Source of the DNA: an uncultured bacterium
Lineage (GTDB): Bacteria > Elusimicrobiota > Elusimicrobia > Elusimicrobiales > Elusimicrobiaceae
Direction of reading: 5' to 3'
NCBI GenBank assembly: GCA_949294095.1
Contig: CASFFZ010000002.1
Coordinates: 26,906-90,905 of the forward strand
Length of the DNA stretch: 64,000 bases
The notes beneath the pieces are model-generated. The model was not told where the DNA came from and did not search any database. It saw nothing but the letters and a program-made list of their open reading frames with translations. The stretch's first letter is position 1. Each line of letters begins with the position of its first letter. Positions 33,635 to 41,949 of this stretch are shown here, piece after piece. Both the position numbers and the translations under genes were made by a program.

Positions 33635-34948
33635 TTATTGGATGCCGTTCATCCATTTGATTACGAACTTCTTAATAGACAGCAGGACTAACCCGCCGCA
33701 CACCGGCAGAACAACCAGCCACGTGAAGAACTGGACGTTGCTGATATGGCCGAAGTAGCCGGAGTAGAAGCCGGCGGTAAAGTTGGCCAGCGCGTTCGCC
33801 AAAAACCAAGTTCCCATCAGCAGGGAAGCAAAGCGCAGCGGCGCCAATTTGGTAACCAGCGACAGCCCCACCGGGGACAAGCACAGCTCGCCCATCGTGT
33901 GGAACATGTACGCAAACACCAGCCAGAAGATGCCCACTTTGGCGCCCGTGGTTTGAATGACGTAAGAAGCCGCCACCAAAATCAAGAAGCCAAACGCCAA
34001 GGACATAAATGCCCATACAAATTTGGCCGGGGTGGAGGGTTCTAAGCCTTTTTTAGCCAGTTTCAGCCACAGTTTGGAGAAAACAGGCGCCAACAAAATA
34101 ATGAACATCGGGTTGACGCTCTGGAACCAGGAAGTCGGCATTTCCCAACCGAAAATAAAGCGGTCGGTGAATTTTTCGGCGAAAATCGTCAAAGAAGCAC
34201 CCGCCTGTTCAAACGCAGACCAGAAGAAAATGCTGAAGAACGCCATAATGAAAATGACGGCGATGCGTTGTTTTTCTTCTGTAGTAAGCGGTGTGGAGGG
34301 GTGTTCCAGCTTCTCTTCTTTGGTCAGTTTTTTGGGTTTTTTGCCCTGGCCCTGGAGGTATTTGTCTTTGGCCCAAATAAAAATAGCCAAACCCAAAATC
34401 ATACCAAACCCGGCCGTAGCAAAGCCCCAGCCAAAGCCCACTTTTTCCGCCAGCGTGCCCGCTACAAAGTTGCAGATAAAGGCGCCCAGGTTGATACCCA
34501 TGTAAAAAATGGTAAATCCGGCGTCGCGGCGGGAGTCGTTCTTTTCGTAGAGCTCGCCTACAATCGTGGAAATATTGGGTTTAAACAGCCCGTTTCCCAA
34601 AATCAGCAGGAAAAGACCCGTATATAAGAAGGACAGCGTCGGGTTGGAGGCGATGGCAAATTGCCCCAAAGCAATTAAAATACCGCCTACGATAATGGCG
34701 CGTCTTTGGCCCCAGAAACGGTCGGCAATATAGCCGCCCAACAGAGGGCTGAGGTAGATAAGACTGGTTACTGCGCCGTAAACTTTACTGGCGTGAGATT
34801 CCGAAAACTGCATGACTTTAATCAAATACAGCACGAGAATACCGCGCATGGCGTAGTAGCTGAAGCGTTCCCACATTTCGGTCAGAAACAGAATATACAA
34901 ACCGGTGGGTTGCTTTTCGGTTTTAACGGTTGCTACTTCTGATGTCAT
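33635..34948 (-). CDS. Proton-dependent di/tripeptide transporter (POT/PTR2 family)
   Basis: The 437-residue protein has about twelve helices. FLTEMWERFSYYAMRGILVLY at the N-terminus holds the ExxERFxYY proton-coupling motif, and GGYIADRFWGQRRAI and NPGNGLFKPNIS-like segments (here LGNGLFKPNISTIVGELY) are POT signatures. It brings small peptides into the cytoplasm with protons. AAGGAG precedes the ATG, and a minus-strand TACAAT at 34988-34983 is the -10 box. This fits the amino-acid-based metabolism suggested by other genes. Confidence 0.93.
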   Translation of the reverse strand: MTSEVATVKTEKQPTGLYILFLTEMWERFSYYAMRGILVLYLIKVMQFSESHASKVYGAVTSLIYLSPLLGGYIADRFWGQRRAIIVGGILIALGQFAIASNPTLSFLYTGLFLLILGNGLFKPNISTIVGELYEKNDSRRDAGFTIFYMGINLGAFICNFVAGTLAEKVGFGWGFATAGFGMILGLAIFIWAKDKYLQGQGKKPKKLTKEEKLEHPSTPLTTEEKQRIAVIFIMAFFSIFFWSAFEQAGASLTIFAEKFTDRFIFGWEMPTSWFQSVNPMFIILLAPVFSKLWLKLAKKGLEPSTPAKFVWAFMSLAFGFLILVAASYVIQTTGAKVGIFWLVFAYMFHTMGELCLSPVGLSLVTKLAPLRFASLLMGTWFLANALANFTAGFYSGYFGHISNVQFFTWLVVLPVCGGLVLLSIKKFVIKWMNGIQ

Positions 34949-35018
34949 TGATTTCTCCTTGCAATTTTAACAGGTACTCTATATTGTACAAAAATATGAC
35001 GGATCCGGCGGGAAAAAA

Positions 35019-35324
35019 TCAGAAAGGAGGGTTGAGGAACAGTTGCGCGGCCTCGCGTGCGAGCAGAAACGAATGGTAGAAAAGAAAGGCAAAGTACACG
35101 CTTAGCAGGGCCAGCAAAGCGGTATACATCCATTTGGCTCCCCGCCCGATGATTTTGGACATCCATACAAACGGCAGGGCAAACGGCCCCAATACAAAGG
35201 CCGTCAAAATAATGCCCAGATGCGAAAACAGAAAACCCGTCCCCGGTTTTAAGCTGCGGCCGCAGTGGCGGCAGTAGTTGTCGGATTCGTCGGTCGGATT
35301 GTGGCAGCGGGGGCAGGGGTTCAT
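35019..35324 (-). CDS. Small zinc-ribbon membrane protein
   Basis: The 101-residue protein opens with MNPCPRCHNPTDESDNYCRH, a CxxC...CxxC zinc ribbon at residues 4-22. Two hydrophobic helices follow at about 33-55 and 65-85. Its ATG overlaps the stop of the Rel gene by four bases (ATGA), so the two are translationally coupled. Function unknown; the ribbon presumably faces the cytoplasm. A longer frame upstream lies inside the Rel gene and is not used. Confidence 0.65.
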   Translation of the reverse strand: MNPCPRCHNPTDESDNYCRHCGRSLKPGTGFLFSHLGIILTAFVLGPFALPFVWMSKIIGRGAKWMYTALLALLSVYFAFLFYHSFLLAREAAQLFLNPPF

Positions 35325-36775
35325 AATTCCACCCCTTTGCTTCGCAAATAGCGCTTGATGTGGCTGCGGGCGCCGGCGGTTTTGGCAAATTCCAGCCAGT
35401 CGCGTTTGGGTTCGCCGTTTTTGCGGGTGATAATTTCGCATACGTCGCCCGTTTTAAAGGCGTAATCCATACGCACCATGCGGTTGTTTACCTTGGCGCC
35501 CACATAGTGGTCGCCGATGTCGGTATGAATGGCGTAGGCAAAATCAATGGGGGTGGAGCCTTCCGGCAGGGATTTTACGTCCGCCCGCGGCGTAAAAACG
35601 AAAATTTGCTGCAAGTTGACGTCCGTTTTAAATCCTTCCAAAAATTCCCGCGGGGCGGTTAAATCCTGCTGCCACTCAATCCAGCGGCGGATCCAGTTTA
35701 TTTTTTCGTCAAAGTTTTTATCCGGCTTTACGTTGCCCATTTTGTAGCGCCAATGCGCGGCGATACCGTATTCGCAGGTGCGGTGCATGTCTTCGGTGCG
35801 GATTTGGATTTCAATAATGTCGCCCGTGGGGGCCAGCACCGTGGTGTGAATGCTTTGGTACATATTGGCTTTAGGCGTGGCGATATAATCGGTAAACGTG
35901 CCGGCAATCGGCTTAAACACGCTGTGCACCAGGCCGAGGGCGCGGTAACAATCCTGTACGGTTTTGGTAATGATGCGCACCCCCAGCGAATCCTGAATTT
36001 CCGCAAAGGTACAGTGGTGTTTTTGCATTTTGCGGTAAATGGAATAGTAGTTTTTGGCGCGGGCCAAGATGCGAAAGTCCATATGCTCGGCCTGAAGGGC
36101 GGGTTCCAGCTGCTTTTTAAAAGCGTCCAGCGCGGCCTGGCGGTCTGCCGTGCGGGCTTCCACTTGGCTTTTGATGCTGGCGTATTCCTGCGGGTGCAGG
36201 TATTTGAAAGAAAGGTCTTCCAAATCGGTTTTGATGGTAAACATTCCCAGCCGCTGGGCCAAGGGCGCATATAAGGAAATGGTTTCGTAGGCTTTAAATT
36301 TTTGGCGGTCGGGGGGCATGACGTCCATGGTGCGCATATTGTGGGTGCGGTCGGCCAGTTTAATTAAAATCACGCGCACGTCTTCGGCTACGGCAATAAG
36401 CATTTTGCGCCAGTTTTCCACGGTTTCTTCGTCGGTGGATGAGAACTTTAAATCGCTTATTTTGGTAACCCCTTGCACCATATGGGCGATTTCTTTGTTA
36501 AATTCCCGCCGCAAGTCTTCCAGCGTAACCGGGGTATCCTCCACCGTATCGTGCAAGAGGCCGGCGCAGATGGTGTCGGCGTCCAGGTTAAAGTCCATCA
36601 GGATGTTGGCCACGTGGCGGCAGTGCGTAAAATACGGCTCGCCGCTTTCGCGTTTTTGCCCTTCGTGGGCTTTTTCGGCAAAATGATAGGCTTTCTCAAT
36701 CAGCGAAGTATCCTGATTGGGGTTGTATTCTTTAAATTTGCGCAGTAAAGCGGACAAATCAGGGGCGTCTTGCAT
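35321..36775 (-). CDS. Short RelA/SpoT family (p)ppGpp synthetase/hydrolase
   Basis: The 484-residue protein has an intact HD hydrolase domain (YFTHCRHVANILMD, then AGLLHDTVEDT near residue 75 and LADRTHNMRTM near 140). It has a synthetase domain (AKNYYSIYRKMQKH, GVRIITKTVQDCYRALG, QIRTEDMHRTCEYGIAAHWR) and a TGS domain (FVFTPRADVKSLPEGSTPID). It stops soon after TGS. The usual long Rel proteins exceed 700 residues and end with helical, zinc-finger and ACT domains that are missing here. It probably makes and degrades (p)ppGpp, but sensing must differ. It lies four bases after lpxB in the same operon. Confidence 0.88.
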   Translation of the reverse strand: MQDAPDLSALLRKFKEYNPNQDTSLIEKAYHFAEKAHEGQKRESGEPYFTHCRHVANILMDFNLDADTICAGLLHDTVEDTPVTLEDLRREFNKEIAHMVQGVTKISDLKFSSTDEETVENWRKMLIAVAEDVRVILIKLADRTHNMRTMDVMPPDRQKFKAYETISLYAPLAQRLGMFTIKTDLEDLSFKYLHPQEYASIKSQVEARTADRQAALDAFKKQLEPALQAEHMDFRILARAKNYYSIYRKMQKHHCTFAEIQDSLGVRIITKTVQDCYRALGLVHSVFKPIAGTFTDYIATPKANMYQSIHTTVLAPTGDIIEIQIRTEDMHRTCEYGIAAHWRYKMGNVKPDKNFDEKINWIRRWIEWQQDLTAPREFLEGFKTDVNLQQIFVFTPRADVKSLPEGSTPIDFAYAIHTDIGDHYVGAKVNNRMVRMDYAFKTGDVCEIITRKNGEPKRDWLEFAKTAGARSHIKRYLRSKGVEL

Positions 36776-36779
36776 AGGG

Positions 36780-37934
36780 TTACTCGTGTTTTAAATCGTT
36801 TAAAATTTCCGCCGCCGCCCGCTTGGCTACGCCGGGCTCGCCCAGCGAGGCGCGCAGTTTTAACAGTTCTTCGCGCATTTGGGCCAGTTTGGCCGGGTTT
36901 TGAAACATAGCCATGGTTTCCGCCGCCAAGGCGCGCGGGGTGGCGTCGTATTGAATCAGTTCTTTTACCAACGGTTTTTGAGACAGCAAATTGACCAGCG
37001 AAATGTACGGCACTTTGATGACCCGTTTGGCAATTTGGTAGGTGGGCCAAAACAGTTTGTACGCTACCACCATGGGGATGCCCAAAAGGGCGTTTTCCAA
37101 GGTGGCCGTGCCGGAGCAGGCCAGCAGGAAATCCATTTGCGAGCGGAGTTCGTAATGTAAGTCTTTGACTAAATGGAAGTTTGCGTGCGGTTTTTCGCCG
37201 ATTAAATCCAAGAATACTTTTTCGTCTGCATCCGGCAGCAGGAACATATAGGCGTGGGTATGGGGAAATTCTTTTAGAACTTCTTTATAAGCTTGGTAAA
37301 AAACCGGCGTTAAGCGCTTTATTTCGCCCATGCGGCTGCCGGGCAGCATGCCGAGTTTCCAAGCGTGGTTTTTATGGTCGGGGACGTTATAATTTTTCTC
37401 CGTCGGCAAGGGCAGCTGGTCTAAAAGAGGGTTTCCCAGAAAGACCGCATTCCCTCCGAATTTTTTATGAAATTCCGGTTCAAACGGATAAATGGTAAAC
37501 ATTTTGCGGGTAAGTTCCGCCAGGCGCTTGGCGCGGTATTGGCGGCTGGCCCACACTTGAGGGGTTACATAATAATATGCCGGGATATGGCGGTGTTTGG
37601 CCATGCCCAAAATTTGGTGGTTAAACCCGTAAAAATCCACCACGATAAGCGCAACGGGGTTTTGCGTTTCCATATAATCGCGGATTTGGTTCATCAGCCG
37701 AATCCAAAGCGGCATTTTTTTGAGGGGTTCAATAAATCCGCTGGCGCCTTTGCCGGCCAAATCATACAAAAACTCGTCGCTGACGGCCTGCATCCGTTTG
37801 CCGCCTACGGATGTAATGCGTACGGTCGGGTCGGCTTTTTTGAGCGCCTCAATCAGGCCGGCGGCGTGGATGTCGCCGGAAACGTCGCCCGCGACAAACA
37901 GGATGTTTTTGGTAATCGGCGTAATGGTAGACAT
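36780..37934 (-). CDS. lpxB: Lipid-A-disaccharide synthase
   Basis: LpxB joins lipid X and UDP-2,3-diacylglucosamine at the inner membrane to form the lipid A disaccharide. The 384-residue GT19 protein shows FVAGDVSGDIHAAGLIEAL, IVVDFYGFNHQIL, YYVTPQVWASRQYRAKRL and LGMLPGSRMGEIKRL. Its ATG shares one base with the stop of the upstream oxidoreductase gene. It shows that the organism has a lipopolysaccharide outer membrane. Confidence 0.94.
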   Translation of the reverse strand: MSTITPITKNILFVAGDVSGDIHAAGLIEALKKADPTVRITSVGGKRMQAVSDEFLYDLAGKGASGFIEPLKKMPLWIRLMNQIRDYMETQNPVALIVVDFYGFNHQILGMAKHRHIPAYYYVTPQVWASRQYRAKRLAELTRKMFTIYPFEPEFHKKFGGNAVFLGNPLLDQLPLPTEKNYNVPDHKNHAWKLGMLPGSRMGEIKRLTPVFYQAYKEVLKEFPHTHAYMFLLPDADEKVFLDLIGEKPHANFHLVKDLHYELRSQMDFLLACSGTATLENALLGIPMVVAYKLFWPTYQIAKRVIKVPYISLVNLLSQKPLVKELIQYDATPRALAAETMAMFQNPAKLAQMREELLKLRASLGEPGVAKRAAAEILNDLKHE

Positions 37935-38998
37935 TATTTATCGTCTCCTTTCAAATGTCCCAGCGTTTCGTCCAGCACGGCCTGTGCGGCACGGGCAACG
38001 GTGCTGATGGCTTGCAGCGGTTTGGGCGTATGCAAATGGCCCGTTTTGGGGATGTCAAAGCGGTTCATTTTTTCGCAAATTTGCAGGGCCAAATCCAGCG
38101 CTTTCATTCCTTTTTCGCCGCTGGGGGCCGGCGTTTTGGCGGTTTTGATGCAGTCAATAAAGTGCAAAATTTCCGCCGTAATCGGCAATTGCTTTTCCAC
38201 TTTGGGGTAGGTAACGGTCAAATCGTTCATATTTTCAATGACGGGTTTTTCCTTGCGGTAGGTTTTTACCCGCGCATTCATAAAATCTACCGACACGTAC
38301 CCGCTGGGCTGGAACAAGTGCATAAAGCGGGCCCGTTCAAAGCTGGCGCGGCTGGCGGTAACGTCGGCCACGGCGCCGTTGGCAAAGTGCAGGCGTACGT
38401 TGGCGATGTCTTCGTGGGGGGAGAAAACGCTCAGCCCCACCGCATCAATGGACACCACTTCGCTGGGCACAATGGTGTAGAGCAAATCCAAATCGTGGAT
38501 CATTAAGTCCAGCACCACGCTGATGTTGGCCATGCGCCCGTCATACGGGCCTTGGCGGGTGATGGTAATAAAACGGGGATCTTCTATGTATTTTACCGCT
38601 TCCACTACGGCGGGGTTAAACCGCTCCACATGCCCCACTTGCAGCACCAGGCCTTGGCGTTTGGCGCATTGGATTAAGTCACGCGCTTCCTGCATCGTTA
38701 CGGCAATGGGTTTTTCCACCAGCGTATGCACGCCGTGTTCCAGGCAATACATTCCAATTTGATGGTGCAGCTGCGTAGGCGCCGCTACAATCACGGCGTC
38801 CACCTGCCCCACCAGTTCTTCCGGTTTGGAGTAGGGGGTGCAGTTATGTTCCCAAGCCAGTTTTTGGGCGCGCATTAAATCGGGGTCGCATACGCCTACC
38901 AGCGAAACGCCTTTCATATTTGCCAAGGTGCGGGTGTGAAAAGTGCCTATTTTGCCGGCGCCGATGACGCCGAATTTAAGGGGTTTGTCTTGAGCCAT
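37934..38998 (-). CDS. Gfo/Idh/MocA family oxidoreductase
   Basis: This 354-residue NAD(P)-dependent sugar oxidoreductase has the Rossmann motif GVIGAGKIGTFH near residue 9. LVEKPIAVTMQEA holds the catalytic EKP lysine, and GHVERFNP and LDLMIHDLDLL are also present. Coupling to lpxB suggests a sugar nucleotide of the lipid A or LPS path, for example a GnnA-like oxidation of UDP-GlcNAc. No GnnB aminotransferase is in view, so this is only an inference. The ATG at 38998 is preferred because homology starts there. Confidence 0.85.
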   Translation of the reverse strand: MAQDKPLKFGVIGAGKIGTFHTRTLANMKGVSLVGVCDPDLMRAQKLAWEHNCTPYSKPEELVGQVDAVIVAAPTQLHHQIGMYCLEHGVHTLVEKPIAVTMQEARDLIQCAKRQGLVLQVGHVERFNPAVVEAVKYIEDPRFITITRQGPYDGRMANISVVLDLMIHDLDLLYTIVPSEVVSIDAVGLSVFSPHEDIANVRLHFANGAVADVTASRASFERARFMHLFQPSGYVSVDFMNARVKTYRKEKPVIENMNDLTVTYPKVEKQLPITAEILHFIDCIKTAKTPAPSGEKGMKALDLALQICEKMNRFDIPKTGHLHTPKPLQAISTVARAAQAVLDETLGHLKGDDK

Positions 38999-39076
38999 AA
39001 AAATCATCTCCGTTTTTTCTATTATACCTTAAAGTGCCCGTCTATTGGGCAAAAATCCTTCGCGTTCGTAAAAAGT

Positions 39077-39104
39077 TTGACAGGTTTTTTTAGATTGGTA
39101 TAAT
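39077..39104 (+). promoter_or_regulatory. Near-perfect sigma-70 promoter of ndk
   Basis: TTGACA (39077-39082) and TATAAT (39099-39104) are both perfect consensus hexamers with 16-base spacing. Transcription should begin at about 39111, directly at the ndk ATG. Confidence 0.88.
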
Positions 39105-39112
39105 GTTTACAT

Positions 39113-39571
39113 ATGAGATATATGGAAAGAACACTCGTTCTGATTAAACCGGATGCGATTGAAAAACGCATCAGCGGTCTTATTTTAGACCGGTTGGATC
39201 ACCTCGGCCTGCAAATGACCGGGGCAAAAGTGGTTTCGCTGACTGAAGAATTGGCGCGGGCGCACTATAAGAATTTGGAAGGGAAACCTTTCTTGGAAGA
39301 AGTCATCCAATATATGATGGGTGAATTTAACAATGTGCCCAACCACAAAATTTATGCATTCGTTTTCCAGGGCGAAAACGCCATTGCCAAAGTGCGCCAG
39401 GAAATCGGCAGCACCAACCCCGAAAAAGCCGCCCCGTGGACGATCCGCGGCAGCTTTGGGCGCTTTATCGGCGATGTAATGCAAAACTGCGTGCACGCGT
39501 CCGGCTCGCCGGAAGATGCGGAAAAAGAAATTGCGCTCTGGTTTAAACCCGAAGAGGTTTTGGACCGTTAA
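39113..39571 (+). CDS. ndk: Nucleoside diphosphate kinase
   Basis: Ndk moves the gamma phosphate between nucleoside triphosphates and diphosphates through a phosphohistidine. The 152-residue protein begins RTLVLIKPDAIEKRISG and has the active-site region NCVHASGSPEDAEKEI, with the histidine in VHASGS. Length is normal. The ATG is 8 bases after a consensus -10 box and has no Shine-Dalgarno; an in-frame ATG at 39122 is an alternative start. It lies one base before the next gene. Confidence 0.96.
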   Translation: MRYMERTLVLIKPDAIEKRISGLILDRLDHLGLQMTGAKVVSLTEELARAHYKNLEGKPFLEEVIQYMMGEFNNVPNHKIYAFVFQGENAIAKVRQEIGSTNPEKAAPWTIRGSFGRFIGDVMQNCVHASGSPEDAEKEIALWFKPEEVLDR

Positions 39572-39572
39572 C

Positions 39573-40451
39573 ATGTTTTGCCGCCTATTAAAATTTGCCG
39601 CACCGGTATGGGCGCTGGCGCTGTTGGCCGGGCCTGCTGCCGGTGCGGATGCTAAAGAGCAGGCCGTTTCGCTTTCCACGCAGGACGGATGGGTGCTTGC
39701 CGCACTGTACCGCCCGGCGGATGAGGGAAAGCGGACGGTTATTTTGTTGCATGATTTAGGCAAAAATAAAGAAGAATTTTCCACATTTAAAGCCAACCTG
39801 GGCAGTGAAGGGTTTGGCTATTTGGCCTTGGATTTGCGCGGCCACGGGAAAAGCACCAACAAAGGGGAGGCTTTTTCGTTTGCCCGGGAAGGGGTAGATA
39901 ACGAATATAACAAAATGACGCGCGACGTGGACGCCGCCGTTTCGTTTCTGGACAAAAAAGGCGTTTCCCAGCAGGATATGGTGGTGCTGGGGGCCGGGCT
40001 GGGCGCCAATGTGGCGGCCAAAAGCATGAGTTTTTCGCCGGATATCGGCGGGCTGGCTTTAATCAGCCCCACGACCAATAACCGCGATGTTCTTTCCATT
40101 CCGGCCATGCGCTTGTATAAAGGCGATATTTTAATTGCCGCCGGCGCCGCCGACAAAAAAAGTTTTTTGGAGGCCAGCGTCATCCGCAATGTAGCGTTTT
40201 TAACGGCGGGGGAAGGAAAAGTAACTTTCTTAACCGCTTATGATTTAACTTCGCACGATATGCTGGATAAATACCTGCGCCCGGCGGTAATCCAATGGCT
40301 TAAAACGCCGCACAAACCGGAAGTTTTGCCGGACGCTGCTCCGTTGGATTTGACGGTTTCCACGGACACACAGGGCTTAATGGTGCCGCCCTCCGGGACG
40401 GAAGAGTCGCTGGTGCCGTCCGTTTTGGGCGTACAACAGGGCGCCTTGTAA
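39573..40451 (+). CDS. Exported alpha/beta-hydrolase-fold protein without the nucleophile serine
   Basis: The 292-residue product has a signal peptide (residues 1-24, ending AAGA). The fold signature follows: VILLHDLGKNKEEF (oxyanion region) and LALDLRGHGKS. The nucleophile elbow reads VVLGAGLGANVA, so GxSxG has become G-A-Gly142-L-G. Without the serine, ordinary esterase activity is unlikely. A candidate acid and base remain further on (TAYDLTSHDML). It may be a binding protein or use another chemistry. It starts one base after ndk. Confidence 0.65.
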   Translation: MFCRLLKFAAPVWALALLAGPAAGADAKEQAVSLSTQDGWVLAALYRPADEGKRTVILLHDLGKNKEEFSTFKANLGSEGFGYLALDLRGHGKSTNKGEAFSFAREGVDNEYNKMTRDVDAAVSFLDKKGVSQQDMVVLGAGLGANVAAKSMSFSPDIGGLALISPTTNNRDVLSIPAMRLYKGDILIAAGAADKKSFLEASVIRNVAFLTAGEGKVTFLTAYDLTSHDMLDKYLRPAVIQWLKTPHKPEVLPDAAPLDLTVSTDTQGLMVPPSGTEESLVPSVLGVQQGAL

Positions 40452-40466
40452 CCCAGGAGAATAAAT

Positions 40467-41414
40467 ATGAAGCCCGCTCGCATTGTGTTTCCCGGTTTTT
40501 GGTTTGGTCAAAGCAGTTTGCAGGAAGCGGAAGAATTGGCCCGCCGCGGCGTGGGCGGGTTTTGCGTGTACGGGGGAACGGCCCAAGAAACCAAAGATTT
40601 TACCAAACGGATGAATGACCTGTCTCCGTACGGAAAATTGTTGTTCTGCGCCGATATTGACGAAGATTTAAGCGAGATTGTAACCGACGCGCCCGCCCTG
40701 CCGGCCAATGAAACGCTGCAGCACTTTTCCTGCCCGCAGGACGGGGCTTACCGCAAAGGCAATTTAATTGCGCGCATGGCACGCAGCATGGGGTTGGATT
40801 GGGTGCTCTGCCCCGTGGTGGATTTGGGATATGCCGCGCCGGCGTTTTCCGATGTGCCGCTGACGGTTACCCACCTGGCGGGGGATTTTATCGCCGGGCT
40901 TTCCAACGGGGGCGCGCTTAACTGCATTAAGTATTTCCCCGGCGTGTCGGGCGTGCTGAAAACGCTGGCCCAAATGGAGGATGCCGAATTTGTGCCGTAC
41001 AAACACATTTTCCGCCGAGCAGACGCCATTATGCCCTCGGACATGATCTTCCCCAATATAGACAACGACCACCAAGCCATGCTTTCCGACCGGGTGATTA
41101 AGGGATTACTCAAAAAACGGCTCAATTATAAAGGCTGCGTGGTCAGCTTTCCGCTTTTTAAGGGACGGCTTCGCTACGAAGACGCCAGCGCCATTAAAAT
41201 GATGCACTGCGGGGTGGAAAACATCTTGGCGCCCAAGAATGCTTCGTCCGTGGTGGACGCCGTGGAGCGCGAAGCGGACAAGGGACTACTCATGAATGAA
41301 ATTATTCATGCGGTTTCCAACCACGAAATGTTTATCAGCAAAGTATACATGGGGCCGGAACCGCCCGAGATTGCGGAAGCCTTTGAAATGGCAAAAGCAT
41401 TTTGTAAAAAATAA
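40467..41414 (+). CDS. Degenerate GH3 (NagZ-like) protein
   Basis: The 315-residue cytoplasmic protein follows the outline of the N-terminal barrel of glycoside hydrolase family 3. VGGFCVYGGTAQE, LLFCADIDED, CIKYFPGVSG and ALMP-type AIMPSDMIFPNIDNDHQA correspond to NagZ segments. The NagZ phrase KHFPGHG here reads KYFPGVS (Tyr156), so its histidines are gone. The nucleophile segment, usually FSDD, reads VVSFPL (Phe228), so the aspartate is missing too. I infer a non-catalytic sugar-binding or scaffold protein. AGGAG precedes the ATG. It sits with the serine-less hydrolase gene. Confidence 0.55.
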   Translation: MKPARIVFPGFWFGQSSLQEAEELARRGVGGFCVYGGTAQETKDFTKRMNDLSPYGKLLFCADIDEDLSEIVTDAPALPANETLQHFSCPQDGAYRKGNLIARMARSMGLDWVLCPVVDLGYAAPAFSDVPLTVTHLAGDFIAGLSNGGALNCIKYFPGVSGVLKTLAQMEDAEFVPYKHIFRRADAIMPSDMIFPNIDNDHQAMLSDRVIKGLLKKRLNYKGCVVSFPLFKGRLRYEDASAIKMMHCGVENILAPKNASSVVDAVEREADKGLLMNEIIHAVSNHEMFISKVYMGPEPPEIAEAFEMAKAFCKK

Positions 41415-41420
41415 CCCTAT

Positions 41421-41450
41421 AAAAACCCCAGCCAAACGGCTGGGGTTTTT
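41421..41450. terminator. Bidirectional terminator between the NagZ-like and YtxH genes
   Basis: AAAAACCCCAGCC and GGCTGGGGTTTTT form a perfect 13-bp stem with an AAAC loop. Confidence 0.93.
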
Positions 41451-41461
41451 GGGCAGGAATG

Positions 41462-41812
41462 TTATTCTTCGTCTTTTTTAAATTTCGCGGCGATTTCGTC
41501 TTTTCGGCGGTTAAATTCCTTTACCACTTTTTCCTTCCCTTCCGCCAGGCGTTCGCGGGCGTCTTCTGCATGGGCGGAAAATTTTTCTTTTAAATCCGCC
41601 GCGTGCTCTCTGATTTTTCCCTTTAAATCTTCCGCATGTTCCAAGACGTATTCTTTTTGTTCTTCATACGTGTCGTCGGCCCAGCGTTTGAGTTTGCGGC
41701 GGGTGGTTTCCCCTTTGGCCGGCGCAAACAATACGCCCGCTGCGGCGCCTACAATGGCACCCAATAAGAAAGCGGCCAGTCCTTTTCCGGCACAATCACA
41801 TTTATGGCACAT
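41462..41812 (-). CDS. YtxH-like membrane-anchored coiled-coil protein
   Basis: The 116-residue protein has a short Cys/His head (MCHKCDCAG) and one glycine/alanine-rich membrane helix (FLLGAIVGAAAGVLFAP). A long charged helix follows with Lys/Glu-rich heptads such as AEDARERLAEGKEKV. The APAKGETTRRKL segment after the helix is typical of the YtxH family, linked to general stress in Gram-positive species. The CHKCDC head could bind metal. It has its own promoter region to the right. Confidence 0.75.
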   Translation of the reverse strand: MCHKCDCAGKGLAAFLLGAIVGAAAGVLFAPAKGETTRRKLKRWADDTYEEQKEYVLEHAEDLKGKIREHAADLKEKFSAHAEDARERLAEGKEKVVKEFNRRKDEIAAKFKKDEE

Positions 41813-41949
41813 ATAATCCCCCTCCTTGTGGCTTTGCTATAATGTATATATATTGTACAACAAAAAACGGGAACTTCCGTTCCTGTTAATAGTATAGCTG
41901 TAAAATATATTTTTTACTCTCGCTATTTTGAATTAGATGGAGGAACCGT

